This document shows positions 1-6,974 of a DNA stretch of 11,128 nt, piece by piece. The translations under genes and the position numbers were made by a program. Under the pieces are notes generated by a model. The model made no database searches, was not told where the DNA came from, and saw only the letters and a list, made by a program, of their open reading frames with translations. The DNA comes from an uncultured Chromatiaceae bacterium (GTDB taxonomy: Bacteria; Pseudomonadota; Gammaproteobacteria; Enterobacterales; Alteromonadaceae). The stretch lies in assembly GCA_937978655.1 (NCBI GenBank), contig CALJUX010000032.1:1-11128 (forward strand). The letters are read 5' to 3'. Position 1 is the stretch's first letter. Each line of letters opens with the position of its first letter.

Positions 1-1538
<1,538 letters not shown>

Positions 1539-1643
1539 GAGTCTTGCTGCTCCTTGAGAAAGATTGGCCCAAATTGTACGTTATTTTCCGGCTGGGCGGG
1601 AACCTGCCACAGCGACAAATTCGGCCGGATGCAAAAATTTCCG

Positions 1644-1672
1644 ATGCCAATCGGTGCTGCTTCTGGGATAAT
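1644..1672 (+). promoter_or_regulatory. Candidate sigma70 promoter of the DUF2750-type gene
   Basis: ATGCCA (1644-1649) and GATAAT (1667-1672) are separated by exactly 17 nt. They match the -35 and -10 consensus at 4/6 and 5/6 and would give a leader of about 50 nt before the ATG at 1728. The 189-bp divergent gap (1539-1727) must also hold the ettA promoter. On the minus strand a TACAAT (1573-1578) could be its -10, but I see no good -35 for it. Both assignments rest on motif inspection only. Confidence 0.33.
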
Positions 1673-1727
1673 CTTTCAAGCACTGCCGGACATTCCCGCT
1701 CCGGCGACCCAACACAGGACTTCAATC

Positions 1728-2081
1728 ATGGCTGAATATGCACACGATCCGGTATTTCAGGGCTTTATCGCCGAAGCGCGCTCAGAAGCACAAGTTTGGG
1801 TGCTGGCGCATGGCGAAGATTTGCTGGTGGTCGAATCGGTAGAATTTGAAGACACCGACGTGATGCCATTCTGGTCCAATCAAGCCGCTGCACAAGCGCA
1901 TTGCAGCGAAGAGTGGGCCGAGTACAAACCAGAAGCCATTCCGCTGGATATTTTCTGCGACGGCTGGTTAAAAGAAATGTATGACGACGGCGTATTGATC
2001 GGCACCAACTGGGACAGCGAATTAAACGGCCCGGAAGTGGAGCCGCGCGAAATTCTTGAAGCGCTGTCGCAGCTGCAATAA
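1728..2081 (+). CDS. DUF2750 domain-type small cytoplasmic protein, function unknown
   Basis: This encodes a 117-residue soluble protein with no signal peptide or membrane segment. The reading frame is open back to 1530, but the ATG at 1728 has an AGGA at 1716-1719 with 8-nt spacing, and conserved-looking sequence begins only there. It is rich in Glu, Asp and Trp. The segment QVWVL (residues 22-26), the stretch ending DVMPFW (44-49) and a later block around NWD and EVEP resemble the DUF2750 family as I remember it. No catalytic motif is apparent. It diverges from ettA and converges with the PPK2 gene, so it is probably a single-gene transcript. The family assignment is from recognition; no biochemical role can be inferred. 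Confidence 0.72.
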   Translation: MAEYAHDPVFQGFIAEARSEAQVWVLAHGEDLLVVESVEFEDTDVMPFWSNQAAAQAHCSEEWAEYKPEAIPLDIFCDGWLKEMYDDGVLIGTNWDSELNGPEVEPREILEALSQLQ

Positions 2082-2098
2082 GCCGCAGCTGAACTATC

Positions 2099-2123
2099 AA
2101 AACCCGGTTTGCGCCGGGTTTTT
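2099..2123. terminator. Bidirectional rho-independent terminator
   Basis: The inverted repeat AAAACCCGG (2099-2107) / CCGGGTTTT (2114-2122) has a 6-nt loop TTTGCG, with A-tract on the left and T-tract on the right. It can therefore act on both strands. It sits 17 bp after the stop of the DUF2750-type gene and right next to the stop codon of the convergent PPK2 gene (2125-2127), so it probably ends both transcripts. Confidence 0.88.
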
Positions 2124-2124
2124 G

Positions 2125-2895
2125 CTATTTTGCCGCCACAGTACCGGCAAAAAAAGCCTCCACTGCCTGGGGTAATGCCGCCGGCAGCACCTGCAGGTCG
2201 CGGCTGAATTCCTGCAGTAACAGCTGAAATACGGCAAGCCTGGCCTGATGTTTATCGTTGGCATCGATACAATGCCAGGGCGCCTGTGGTGTCGAAGTGC
2301 GGCTGAACATTTCATCCCGCGCCACTATGTAGTCATCCCAGCGCGCCCGGTTGCGGATATCTTCAGCAGTCAATTTCCATTGTTTGGCCGGATCCAGATA
2401 ACGTTCAGTAAAACGTTGCAGCTGGGTGTCGGCGCTGATATCCAGCCAGATCTTCACCAGCACAAAACCCTCTTGTTGCAACATCTGCTCAAAGGCGTTG
2501 ATTTGGCCATAAGCGCGCTGCCAGACGCTGTCAGCCACCAGCTGTTCCACCCGTTCCACCAGCACCCGGCCATACCAGGAACGGTCAAATACCGCCCAAT
2601 GGCCTTGTTGCGGCAGCCGTTGCCAGAATCGTTGCTGCCAATGTTGACTGCGCTCGGCATCGTTCGGCGCATTGGTCGGCCAGACATGCAACCAGCGTGG
2701 GTCCAGACACCAGCCGAGCCTTCGGATAATGCCGCCTTTGCCGGCCGCATCCGGCCCTTCCAGCACTATGACTGCTCCGCGCTGTTGCCGTCCCATCGCC
2801 TGCTGCAGTAACACCAGTTGATGTTGTAACTGACGTAATGCTTCGGTTTGCTGATCTTTCATTGGCGGGATCCATGTTCGACGGTCTGCCAGCAT
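2125..2895 (-). CDS. Polyphosphate kinase 2 (PPK2) family protein, single domain
   Basis: PPK2 enzymes transfer phosphate between inorganic polyphosphate and nucleotides in the cytoplasm. The Walker A motif GPDAAGKGG lies at residues 47-55 (counting from 2895). The second nucleotide/polyphosphate motif is DRSWYGR at 104-110, followed by VLVERVE; further on come RWDDY and a block with DEM, RTST, APW and DANDK. That is the full set for a one-domain PPK2. The WYGRVLVERVE form, rather than WYNRAGVERV, recalls polyphosphate:AMP phosphotransferases (class II), so AMP to ADP conversion is a plausible but unproven activity. The start is uncertain: ATG at 2895 (256 aa) or ATG at 2862 (245 aa); neither has a clear ribosome-binding site. 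It diverges from the PepSY operon. Confidence 0.9.
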   Translation of the reverse strand: MLADRRTWIPPMKDQQTEALRQLQHQLVLLQQAMGRQQRGAVIVLEGPDAAGKGGIIRRLGWCLDPRWLHVWPTNAPNDAERSQHWQQRFWQRLPQQGHWAVFDRSWYGRVLVERVEQLVADSVWQRAYGQINAFEQMLQQEGFVLVKIWLDISADTQLQRFTERYLDPAKQWKLTAEDIRNRARWDDYIVARDEMFSRTSTPQAPWHCIDANDKHQARLAVFQLLLQEFSRDLQVLPAALPQAVEAFFAGTVAAK

Positions 2896-2926
2896 ATTGC
2901 GTCAATTCAGCGGTCTTTGCATGCTC

Positions 2927-2955
2927 TTTACACAGGTATTGTTGCAAATAAGAAT
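2927..2955 (+). promoter_or_regulatory. Candidate sigma70 promoter of the PepSY-DUF2271-DUF4198 operon
   Basis: TTTACA (2927-2932, 5/6 match to TTGACA) is followed after exactly 17 nt by AAGAAT (2950-2955, 4/6 match to TATAAT). The predicted start lies near 2962, giving a leader of about 40 nt before the TTG start at 3000. It overlaps a Fur-like sequence. Confidence 0.45.
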
Positions 2956-2962
2956 GAATCTC
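2944..2962 (+). promoter_or_regulatory. Candidate Fur box over the -10 of the PepSY operon
   Basis: The 19 bases GCAAATAAGAATGAATCTC match 12 of 19 positions of the Fur consensus GATAATGATAATCATTATC. The site covers the presumed -10 element and start region, where Fur usually represses. Chance 12/19 matches occur in AT-rich DNA, so the position and the operon content carry much of the weight. If real, the operon would be derepressed under iron limitation. Confidence 0.4.
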
Positions 2963-2999
2963 AGTAACATTCAGGCCAGTTTTAACCGGAGGTAGTGCT

Positions 3000-3599
3000 T
3001 TGTCCCGTTTCTTGCGTTGGTTGCACATTTATGTGTCGATGGCTGTGTTGGTGGTGTTTGTATTTTTTGCCCTGACTGGTATCACGCTGAATCATCCGGA
3101 CTGGCAACTGGACGCCGGCAAACAAAGTGACAACGTGCAGCTGCAACTGCCGCCGCAGTTGGCTGCACTGGAATTTGACGACGATCAACTGCAGCAGGCG
3201 GCGCAGGCGCGGCAAATCGCCGACTGGCTGCGCACCGAACATCAGGTGCAAGGCGCTGTGTTTGCCTTTGTTTATGACGCTGATGAGCGGCTGCTGGAAC
3301 TCGATTTTAAGCAACCGGCCGGTTTTGCCAATGCGCAGATTGAGCTGGAAAGCGGCGCGGTGGAGTTGTCGCGTGAATTTGGCGGTTATCTGGCGCTGCT
3401 CAACGACCTGCATAAAGGCCGTTACGCCGGTACAGCCTGGAAATGGCTGATTGATGTGGTCGCGGTGGCTTGTTTGTTGTTTGCGCTGAGTGGTTTTTAT
3501 CTGTTGTGGCGACAACCCGCCAGGCGTTGGTGGGGCGTGCAGTGTGCACTGACCGGCGCAGGCGTGATGTTGTTGGTTTATCTGGCCGCGCTGCACTGA
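3000..3599 (+). CDS. PepSY-associated transmembrane protein
   Basis: This 199-residue inner-membrane protein is predicted to have a first helix at about 11-30, a roughly 115-residue periplasmic region, and two C-terminal helices at about 149-170 and 178-197. The start is a TTG at 3000, supported by GGAGG (2988-2992) 7 nt upstream; the nearby GTG at 2995 is out of frame. The N-terminal RFLRWLHIYVS segment, the ALTGITLNHP exit of helix 1 and the DLHKGRYAG stretch (around His138) leading into helix 2 are the PepSY-TM pattern. The family includes small membrane proteins near siderophore and haem uptake genes, and some members join flavin or ferric-reductase domains, which this one lacks. It is the first gene of a three-gene operon. 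Any role in metal uptake or reduction is inference. Confidence 0.82.
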   Translation: MSRFLRWLHIYVSMAVLVVFVFFALTGITLNHPDWQLDAGKQSDNVQLQLPPQLAALEFDDDQLQQAAQARQIADWLRTEHQVQGAVFAFVYDADERLLELDFKQPAGFANAQIELESGAVELSREFGGYLALLNDLHKGRYAGTAWKWLIDVVAVACLLFALSGFYLLWRQPARRWWGVQCALTGAGVMLLVYLAALH

Positions 3600-3668
3600 C
3601 AGGTCTGGCTTTGGCTGAATTTGGCGGAATGCCTGAGCATGTGAATATGCGGGTGAAAAGGAGTAAGG

Positions 3669-4169
3669 GTGTTGAATAAATCAAGTGTTGCGGTGCTGAT
3701 GCTGGTTGCGGGCCTGAGTGTGCCGGTTATGGCCAACGATCTGGAGATCTCGTTACAGCTGCCAAAAATCAGCGAAGGCCAGTATCACCGGCCTTATGTC
3801 GCGGTCTGGGTCGAAGACAGCAGCGAAAAGTCGGTGCGTTTAATTGAAATTTGGCGGGAAAAGCCGGATTGGATCAAAGATTTACGCCGCTTCTGGCGCA
3901 AAACCGGCCGCTCGGATCAGCCGTTAGTGGATGCCCGTACCGGCGCGACCAAAGGTCCAGGCGCTTATCAGCTGCGTTGGGATGGCAAAGACGACAAAGG
4001 CGCAGCGGTGCCAAAGGGTACATATCAGCTGGTGATTGAAGCGGCGCGTGAACACGGCGGCCGGCAGCTGGTGAAACAGAAATTCAACTGGGATGGCAGT
4101 GCTATCAGCCTTAATGTCGCGGCCGGTAACGAAATCGGTGAGGTTCAGCTCAGCCGCAAAGCGCCATAA
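3669..4169 (+). CDS. DUF2271 family exported protein
   Basis: This is a 166-residue protein with a Sec signal peptide (basic start, hydrophobic core, VMA before a likely cleavage after Ala22), so it is periplasmic. DUF2271 hallmarks are RPYVAVWVED (41-50), the Trp/Arg-rich WIKDLRRFWRKTGR (68-81), and a C-terminal beta-rich unit WDGKDDKGAAVPKGTY (104-119) that resembles the FlgD-type Ig-like repeat. The start is GTG 3669 or TTG 3672: AAGGAG at 3658-3663 gives 5-nt or 8-nt spacing. It lies 69 bp after the PepSY gene and 30 bp before the DUF4198 gene, in the same direction and without a terminator between. The biochemical function is unknown to me; the grouping with PepSY and DUF4198 genes recurs in proteobacteria, often near TonB-dependent receptors (recollection). 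Confidence 0.86.
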   Translation: MLNKSSVAVLMLVAGLSVPVMANDLEISLQLPKISEGQYHRPYVAVWVEDSSEKSVRLIEIWREKPDWIKDLRRFWRKTGRSDQPLVDARTGATKGPGAYQLRWDGKDDKGAAVPKGTYQLVIEAAREHGGRQLVKQKFNWDGSAISLNVAAGNEIGEVQLSRKAP

Positions 4170-4199
4170 CAACGTTCATTTTTAGCAAGGAAATATCCA

Positions 4200-5000
4200 A
4201 TGAAAACAGTTCATTTATTCACTCTGAGCGCGTTGTTTGCTGCTTCCACTGCGCTGGCCCACACCATGAACGTGGTGCCAAGCCATTATGTGCAGTCAAA
4301 AACCGGCGGTTTTGTCACTGTTGATTTATTCGCCAGCAATATGACGTTCCAGGCCGATAAAGGCGTCGGTGTTGATGGTTTTAAAGTGGTGCTGCCAGAC
4401 GGCACTGTGACAAAACCAGCCTCTGCCGCGCAGGGCAAGCGCAAATCGATGGCTGATGTTGAATTGCCAGTGGCCGGCACTTACCGGCTGGAAATGGGCG
4501 GTCAGCCGCGTTATTTCACCAGCTACAAAGTCGCCGGTGAGCAAAAACGCCTGATGGGCGACAAGCAAAAAGCCGCGAAAGAGCTGCCAAAAGACGCGAC
4601 AGATGTGGTGACCACGCAAGGCCGCAACCGTGCTGTGGCTTTTGTCACTGTGAATGGCCCGACGGACACAGTGCTGAAAACTACCGGGCAAGGGCTGGAA
4701 TTCAGCTTCGACCGCCACCCGGCCGACATTGTCGCCGGTGAAGCTGTGATGGTGACGTTAACGCTGAACGGTAAACCGGTCGAAGGTGTTAAAGCCGATT
4801 TATCATTTGATGGTGAACTGTACCGCAATGACCCGGCGCGTCAGCATCTGGTCACCGATAAAGCCGGTCAATTCAGTTTCACGCCGGCCAATGCCGGGCG
4901 CTACCTGCTGGAAGCCTCAGCCGAAGCGGCGCTGAAGTCTGATAAAGCCGACAAGATCCGGGAAGGTTTTACCTTCAGTTTTGAAGCGGCGTTACCTTAA
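4200..5000 (+). CDS. DUF4198 family exported protein with predicted mature N-terminal histidine
   Basis: This 266-residue periplasmic protein has AAGGA at 4187-4191, 8 nt before the ATG. The signal peptide ends in ALA (residues 18-20), so signal peptidase I would leave His21 as the first mature residue, followed by TMNVVPSHYV with a second His at 29. The N-terminal half (GGFVTVDLFASNMTF, then VVLPDGT and a block ending YFTSYK) and the C-terminal Ig-like half (PADIVAGEAVMVTLTLNGKPVEG, then a GQFSFTPANAGRYLLEA unit) match DUF4198, a family tied to COG5266, which is annotated as periplasmic components of Co/Ni uptake. It is the last gene of the operon, followed by two hairpins. A metal-binding or delivery role in the periplasm is likely but inferred. 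Confidence 0.86.
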   Translation: MKTVHLFTLSALFAASTALAHTMNVVPSHYVQSKTGGFVTVDLFASNMTFQADKGVGVDGFKVVLPDGTVTKPASAAQGKRKSMADVELPVAGTYRLEMGGQPRYFTSYKVAGEQKRLMGDKQKAAKELPKDATDVVTTQGRNRAVAFVTVNGPTDTVLKTTGQGLEFSFDRHPADIVAGEAVMVTLTLNGKPVEGVKADLSFDGELYRNDPARQHLVTDKAGQFSFTPANAGRYLLEASAEAALKSDKADKIREGFTFSFEAALP

Positions 5001-5015
5001 TACCCAGCCATTTGT

Positions 5016-5038
5016 GGTGCCGTCGTCTTGATGGCACC
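5016..5038 (+). other. Hairpin after the DUF4198 gene, with a duplicated right arm
   Basis: GGTGCC (5016-5021) pairs with GGCACC (5033-5038). Three further pairs inside (one of them G-U) give about 9 bp around a 5-nt loop. Only a short T-rich stretch follows, so it would be a weak terminator. GGCACC occurs again at 5044-5049, so two pairings exclude each other. It may protect the 3' end of the operon transcript or assist the stronger terminator downstream. Confidence 0.5.
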
Positions 5039-5066
5039 TTGTTGGCACCGCGGATAGCACAAAAAG

Positions 5067-5090
5067 AAAAGAGGAGCAGGCTCCTCTTTT
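5067..5090. terminator. Bidirectional rho-independent terminator
   Basis: A perfect 10-bp inverted repeat, AAAAGAGGAG (5067-5076) / CTCCTCTTTT (5081-5090), has the loop CAGG. A-tract and T-tract on the two sides allow use from both strands. It lies between the DUF4198 gene (ends 5000) and the convergent PA3496-like gene (stop at 5131) and probably serves both. Confidence 0.9.
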
Positions 5091-5130
5091 GAATCATGCT
5101 GTTAACCAGCGATGTGTTCACATCTGCTGT

Positions 5131-5334
5131 TTAGCCGACAAAGTCGACATCCAGCTCATCTTCGTCATCCAAATCCAACATCTGCCGTAAGCGTTTTTGC
5201 TCCATCAGATCATCGATCCGACGTCGGGCTTCTGTTTTATGTTTGTTTTTCGCGTCTTTATTGCTGATCTTTGCCAGCTTGATGTCGGCGCCTGCATCGG
5301 CAGTGCCATAGTCCCCTGCAATCATTTCGGCCAT
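5131..5334 (-). CDS. PA3496-like small protein, putative envelope integrity
   Basis: This encodes a 67-residue protein with no signal peptide or membrane helix. Its middle is strongly basic (about residues 26-50, with EARRRIDDLMEQKRLRQML) and its tail is acidic (DLDDEDELDVDF). The R-R-x-[IL]-[ED]-D-L-x-E-x-[RK]-R-L-R core followed by an acidic C-terminus is the pattern I associate with the 'PA3496 family putative envelope integrity protein' name. That name is only a family label; mechanism and location are not established here. The ATG at 5334 is preceded by AGGGA about 11 nt upstream; an internal ATG at residue 4 is an alternative. It is monocistronic, convergent with the DUF4198 operon and divergent from the peroxidase gene. 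Confidence 0.66.
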   Translation of the reverse strand: MAEMIAGDYGTADAGADIKLAKISNKDAKNKHKTEARRRIDDLMEQKRLRQMLDLDDEDELDVDFVG

Positions 5335-5415
5335 TTTGTGCGACTTCCCTATGTTATTCTTTTTTCGAGCCGCCCTCGTTTTAGTCCTATTTCAGAGACT
5401 GCTAAAGAGATTTAT

Positions 5416-5434
5416 TTTTATCGTTATCATAAGC
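5416..5434 (-). promoter_or_regulatory. GATAA-array / Fur-like sequence upstream of the PA3496-like gene
   Basis: Read on the minus strand, GCTTATGATAACGATAAAA matches 12 of 19 positions of the Fur consensus, with tandem GATAA units continuing into AATAAA. It contains a TATGAT that could be a -10 for the PA3496-like gene, with a weak TTAGCG -35 17 nt upstream. The surrounding stretch (about 5400-5455) is the most AT-rich part of the gap, so chance similarity is a real possibility. Confidence 0.25.
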
Positions 5435-5474
5435 AATATTTATCGAATCGCTAAGTAGTTGCTCTTTATCGCAG

Positions 5475-5577
5475 TTCAGCGCCGGCTGGTCGGATCCGGA
5501 CACAGATCTGTTGGATCGTTCGCTGAAAATTTAAACAGCGACAGATCGCGGCAGGGATCTTTTTTGCCAATTCAGCG
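5475..5577. repeat. Three copies of a 7-mer (TTCAGCG) upstream of the peroxidase gene
   Basis: TTCAGCG occurs at 5475-5481 and 5571-5577 on the plus strand and as its complement CGCTGAA at 5521-5527. The starts are spaced 46 and 50 bp apart. The arrangement is direct, inverted, direct, and the last copy ends 24 bp before the gene's ATG. It could be binding half-sites or paired RNA arms; no known regulator motif was recognised. Confidence 0.4.
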
Positions 5578-5584
5578 TATGATC
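5493..5584. promoter_or_regulatory. Cluster of six GATC sites upstream of the peroxidase gene
   Basis: GATC occurs at 5493, 5505, 5514, 5544, 5556 and 5581, six times in 92 bp; random sequence would give about one per 256 bp. The cluster includes a perfect 10-bp palindrome ACAGATCTGT (5502-5511). The last GATC overlaps TATGAT (5578-5583), a possible -10 element for the gene at 5602, though no matching -35 is visible. Where a Dam methylase exists such clusters can make expression methylation-sensitive; that role here is speculation. Confidence 0.4.
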
Positions 5585-5601
5585 AGAAAAAAGGAGGGTG
5601 T

Positions 5602-6159
5602 ATGCGTGTTTTTAAATTAGTGTCGATATTATCTGTGTTCGGTTTGGGTTTAGCCAGTAGCCAGGCAGCCGCAGCCCAGTGTGGTGATGTACTGAATCAT
5701 TCAATGCAACAACTGCGCAGTAAAGAAACGGTCGATTTATGCGAGTCCTTTCAGGATAAAACTCTGCTTATCGTCAATACCGCCAGCAAATGTGGTTTTA
5801 CCCCACAATTCAAAGCATTACAGGCATTGTCCGAGAAGTACGCCAGCAAAGGCCTGGTGGTATTAGGCTTCCCGTCTGATGATTTTATGCAGGAACATAA
5901 TGACGAAGCCAAGACCGCTGAAGTCTGTTACATCAACTACGGCGTGAAGTTCCCGATGTTCTCCACCAGCCCGGTACGTGGCGACGATGCCAACCCGGTG
6001 TTTAAAGCCTTAATCGCCAAAACCGGCGAAAAACCCAGCTGGAACTTTAACAAGTATCTGGTCAGTAAAGGCGAGACCACAGTGAAACACTTTGGCAGCA
6101 AAGTAACACCGGATGATCCGGCTTTTATTGCTGAGCTTGAGAAGATGCTGGCGCAGTAA
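5602..6159 (+). CDS. Exported glutathione-peroxidase-family thiol peroxidase
   Basis: This 185-residue protein reduces hydroperoxides with a Cys thiol; many bacterial members use thioredoxin rather than glutathione. A signal peptide (about residues 1-25, ending QAAAA) sends it to the periplasm. The catalytic motif NTASKCGFTPQ puts the peroxidatic Cys at 64. Cys109 in AEVCYINYGVKFP occupies the usual resolving-Cys position. The motif WNFNKYLV (147-154) supplies the conserved Trp and Asn. The usual FPxNQF motif reads FPSDDF (90-95), so the catalytic-tetrad Gln is Asp94, and the extra Cys often found there is absent. AAGGAGG at 5591-5597 lies 4 nt before the ATG, rather close. It is a single gene, ended by the terminator at 6175-6201. 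Confidence 0.88.
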   Translation: MRVFKLVSILSVFGLGLASSQAAAAQCGDVLNHSMQQLRSKETVDLCESFQDKTLLIVNTASKCGFTPQFKALQALSEKYASKGLVVLGFPSDDFMQEHNDEAKTAEVCYINYGVKFPMFSTSPVRGDDANPVFKALIAKTGEKPSWNFNKYLVSKGETTVKHFGSKVTPDDPAFIAELEKMLAQ

Positions 6160-6174
6160 AAGTATCAACTACGA

Positions 6175-6201
6175 AAAAGCCCGCGACTATCGCGGGCTTT
6201 T
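6175..6201. terminator. Bidirectional rho-independent terminator
   Basis: The 11-bp perfect stem AAAAGCCCGCG (6175-6185) / CGCGGGCTTTT (6191-6201) has the loop ACTAT. It is GC-rich in the middle and flanked by A and T runs. It is placed between the stop codons of the convergent peroxidase (6159) and GT25 (6210) genes, so it should end both. Confidence 0.94.
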
Positions 6202-6209
6202 GCATGGGT

Positions 6210-6974
6210 CTATTTCACTAAAACTTTGTTTAGATCACCTGACTGATAACGCCAGCGCTGCCAGGCCACTTGCAAGCGGTATTTCAGATTGCGCAGCGCG
6301 GTCGTATCACCTTTGCGGCTACCGCCACTGATTTGGTTGATCACACTGTCGAATTTGCTGGAAGGCCAGATGGTGTAGGGCAGCAGCGAGAATAACTGCA
6401 AGTCCAGTTCAGCACCGAACTGCAGATCAATGTCTACAGGTCTGAAGAATTTCTCCCTGCTTAACAGTTTACGGGCGCCGCTAAGACTGATGGCGTAGCC
6501 CGTTGTGCAGTTGGGCACTTGCTTGAAATTGACCAAGGAGAACTCATTTTCCAACGGCTTTGACTGGAAACCAGCTGCATTTCTGTCATCTGATAATTTG
6601 ATGTGGTCCCAGCCCTGTAAAGCGGCGATTTGAGTGATAGCCTTCGGCAGCCGTGGATCCACCTCAATATCATCTTCCAGCACTATCGCTATTTCGATAT
6701 GTTGCTCGACCATTAATTGCCAAACGCCGCGATGCGATAAATAACAACCAATTTCACCCGGTGACAAAGAGCGGCGGAAATGCTGCAGGTTGGCGCTTTT
6801 GTCGTAACAGGCGTCAACTTCTGCAGCAGTTAAGTCTTTGCCATAAACTCCACGGAAACGTTGCGCACTGATACCCAGCGCCCGTAATTGTTGTTCAGCA
6901 TGCACAAAACGCTCGGGCGAGCTGTCTAGGTTGATGATAAATACTGGGATGTGAGCGACGGTGGCTGAAGTCAT
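6210..6974 (-). CDS. Glycosyltransferase family 25 protein (LPS/outer-core type)
   Basis: GT25 enzymes transfer a hexose, often galactose, to lipooligosaccharide on the cytoplasmic side of the inner membrane. Numbered from the ATG at 6974 (254 aa), the motifs are INLDSSPER (14-22), the EIGCYLSH block (74-81), the acidic LEDDI motif (99-103) expected to bind metal and sugar nucleotide, TTGYAIS (157-163), and PVDIDL (179-184). The start at 6974 is chosen because AGGA lies about 6 nt upstream. A TTG at 7016 would add 14 hydrophobic residues but has no good ribosome-binding site. It stands alone, without other glycan genes within the window. The C-terminus is basic, consistent with peripheral membrane contact. 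The acceptor and donor sugars cannot be told from sequence. Confidence 0.88.
   Translation of the reverse strand: MTSATVAHIPVFIINLDSSPERFVHAEQQLRALGISAQRFRGVYGKDLTAAEVDACYDKSANLQHFRRSLSPGEIGCYLSHRGVWQLMVEQHIEIAIVLEDDIEVDPRLPKAITQIAALQGWDHIKLSDDRNAAGFQSKPLENEFSLVNFKQVPNCTTGYAISLSGARKLLSREKFFRPVDIDLQFGAELDLQLFSLLPYTIWPSSKFDSVINQISGGSRKGDTTALRNLKYRLQVAWQRWRYQSGDLNKVLVK

Noticed and set aside
2248..2811. 187-codon open frame on the plus strand opposite the PPK2 gene
   Set aside because: It lies entirely inside the PPK2 gene, whose Walker motifs are intact; the antisense product has no recognisable domain.
2982..3596. 204-codon open frame on the minus strand opposite the PepSY-TM gene
   Set aside because: Its product is Gln/Arg/His-rich with no recognisable domain, and it mirrors the plus-strand gene, which has a good ribosome-binding site, three membrane helices and family motifs.
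4326..4718. 130-codon minus-strand frame opposite the DUF4198 gene
   Set aside because: Antisense shadow of a gene with signal peptide and family motifs; no ribosome-binding site or domain.
5491..5511. Run of short palindromes (CGGATCCG, TCCGGA, ACAGATCTGT) as a phage attachment or recombination site
   Set aside because: No integrase, no duplicated flank and no adjacent tRNA; the palindromes are explained by the GATC cluster.
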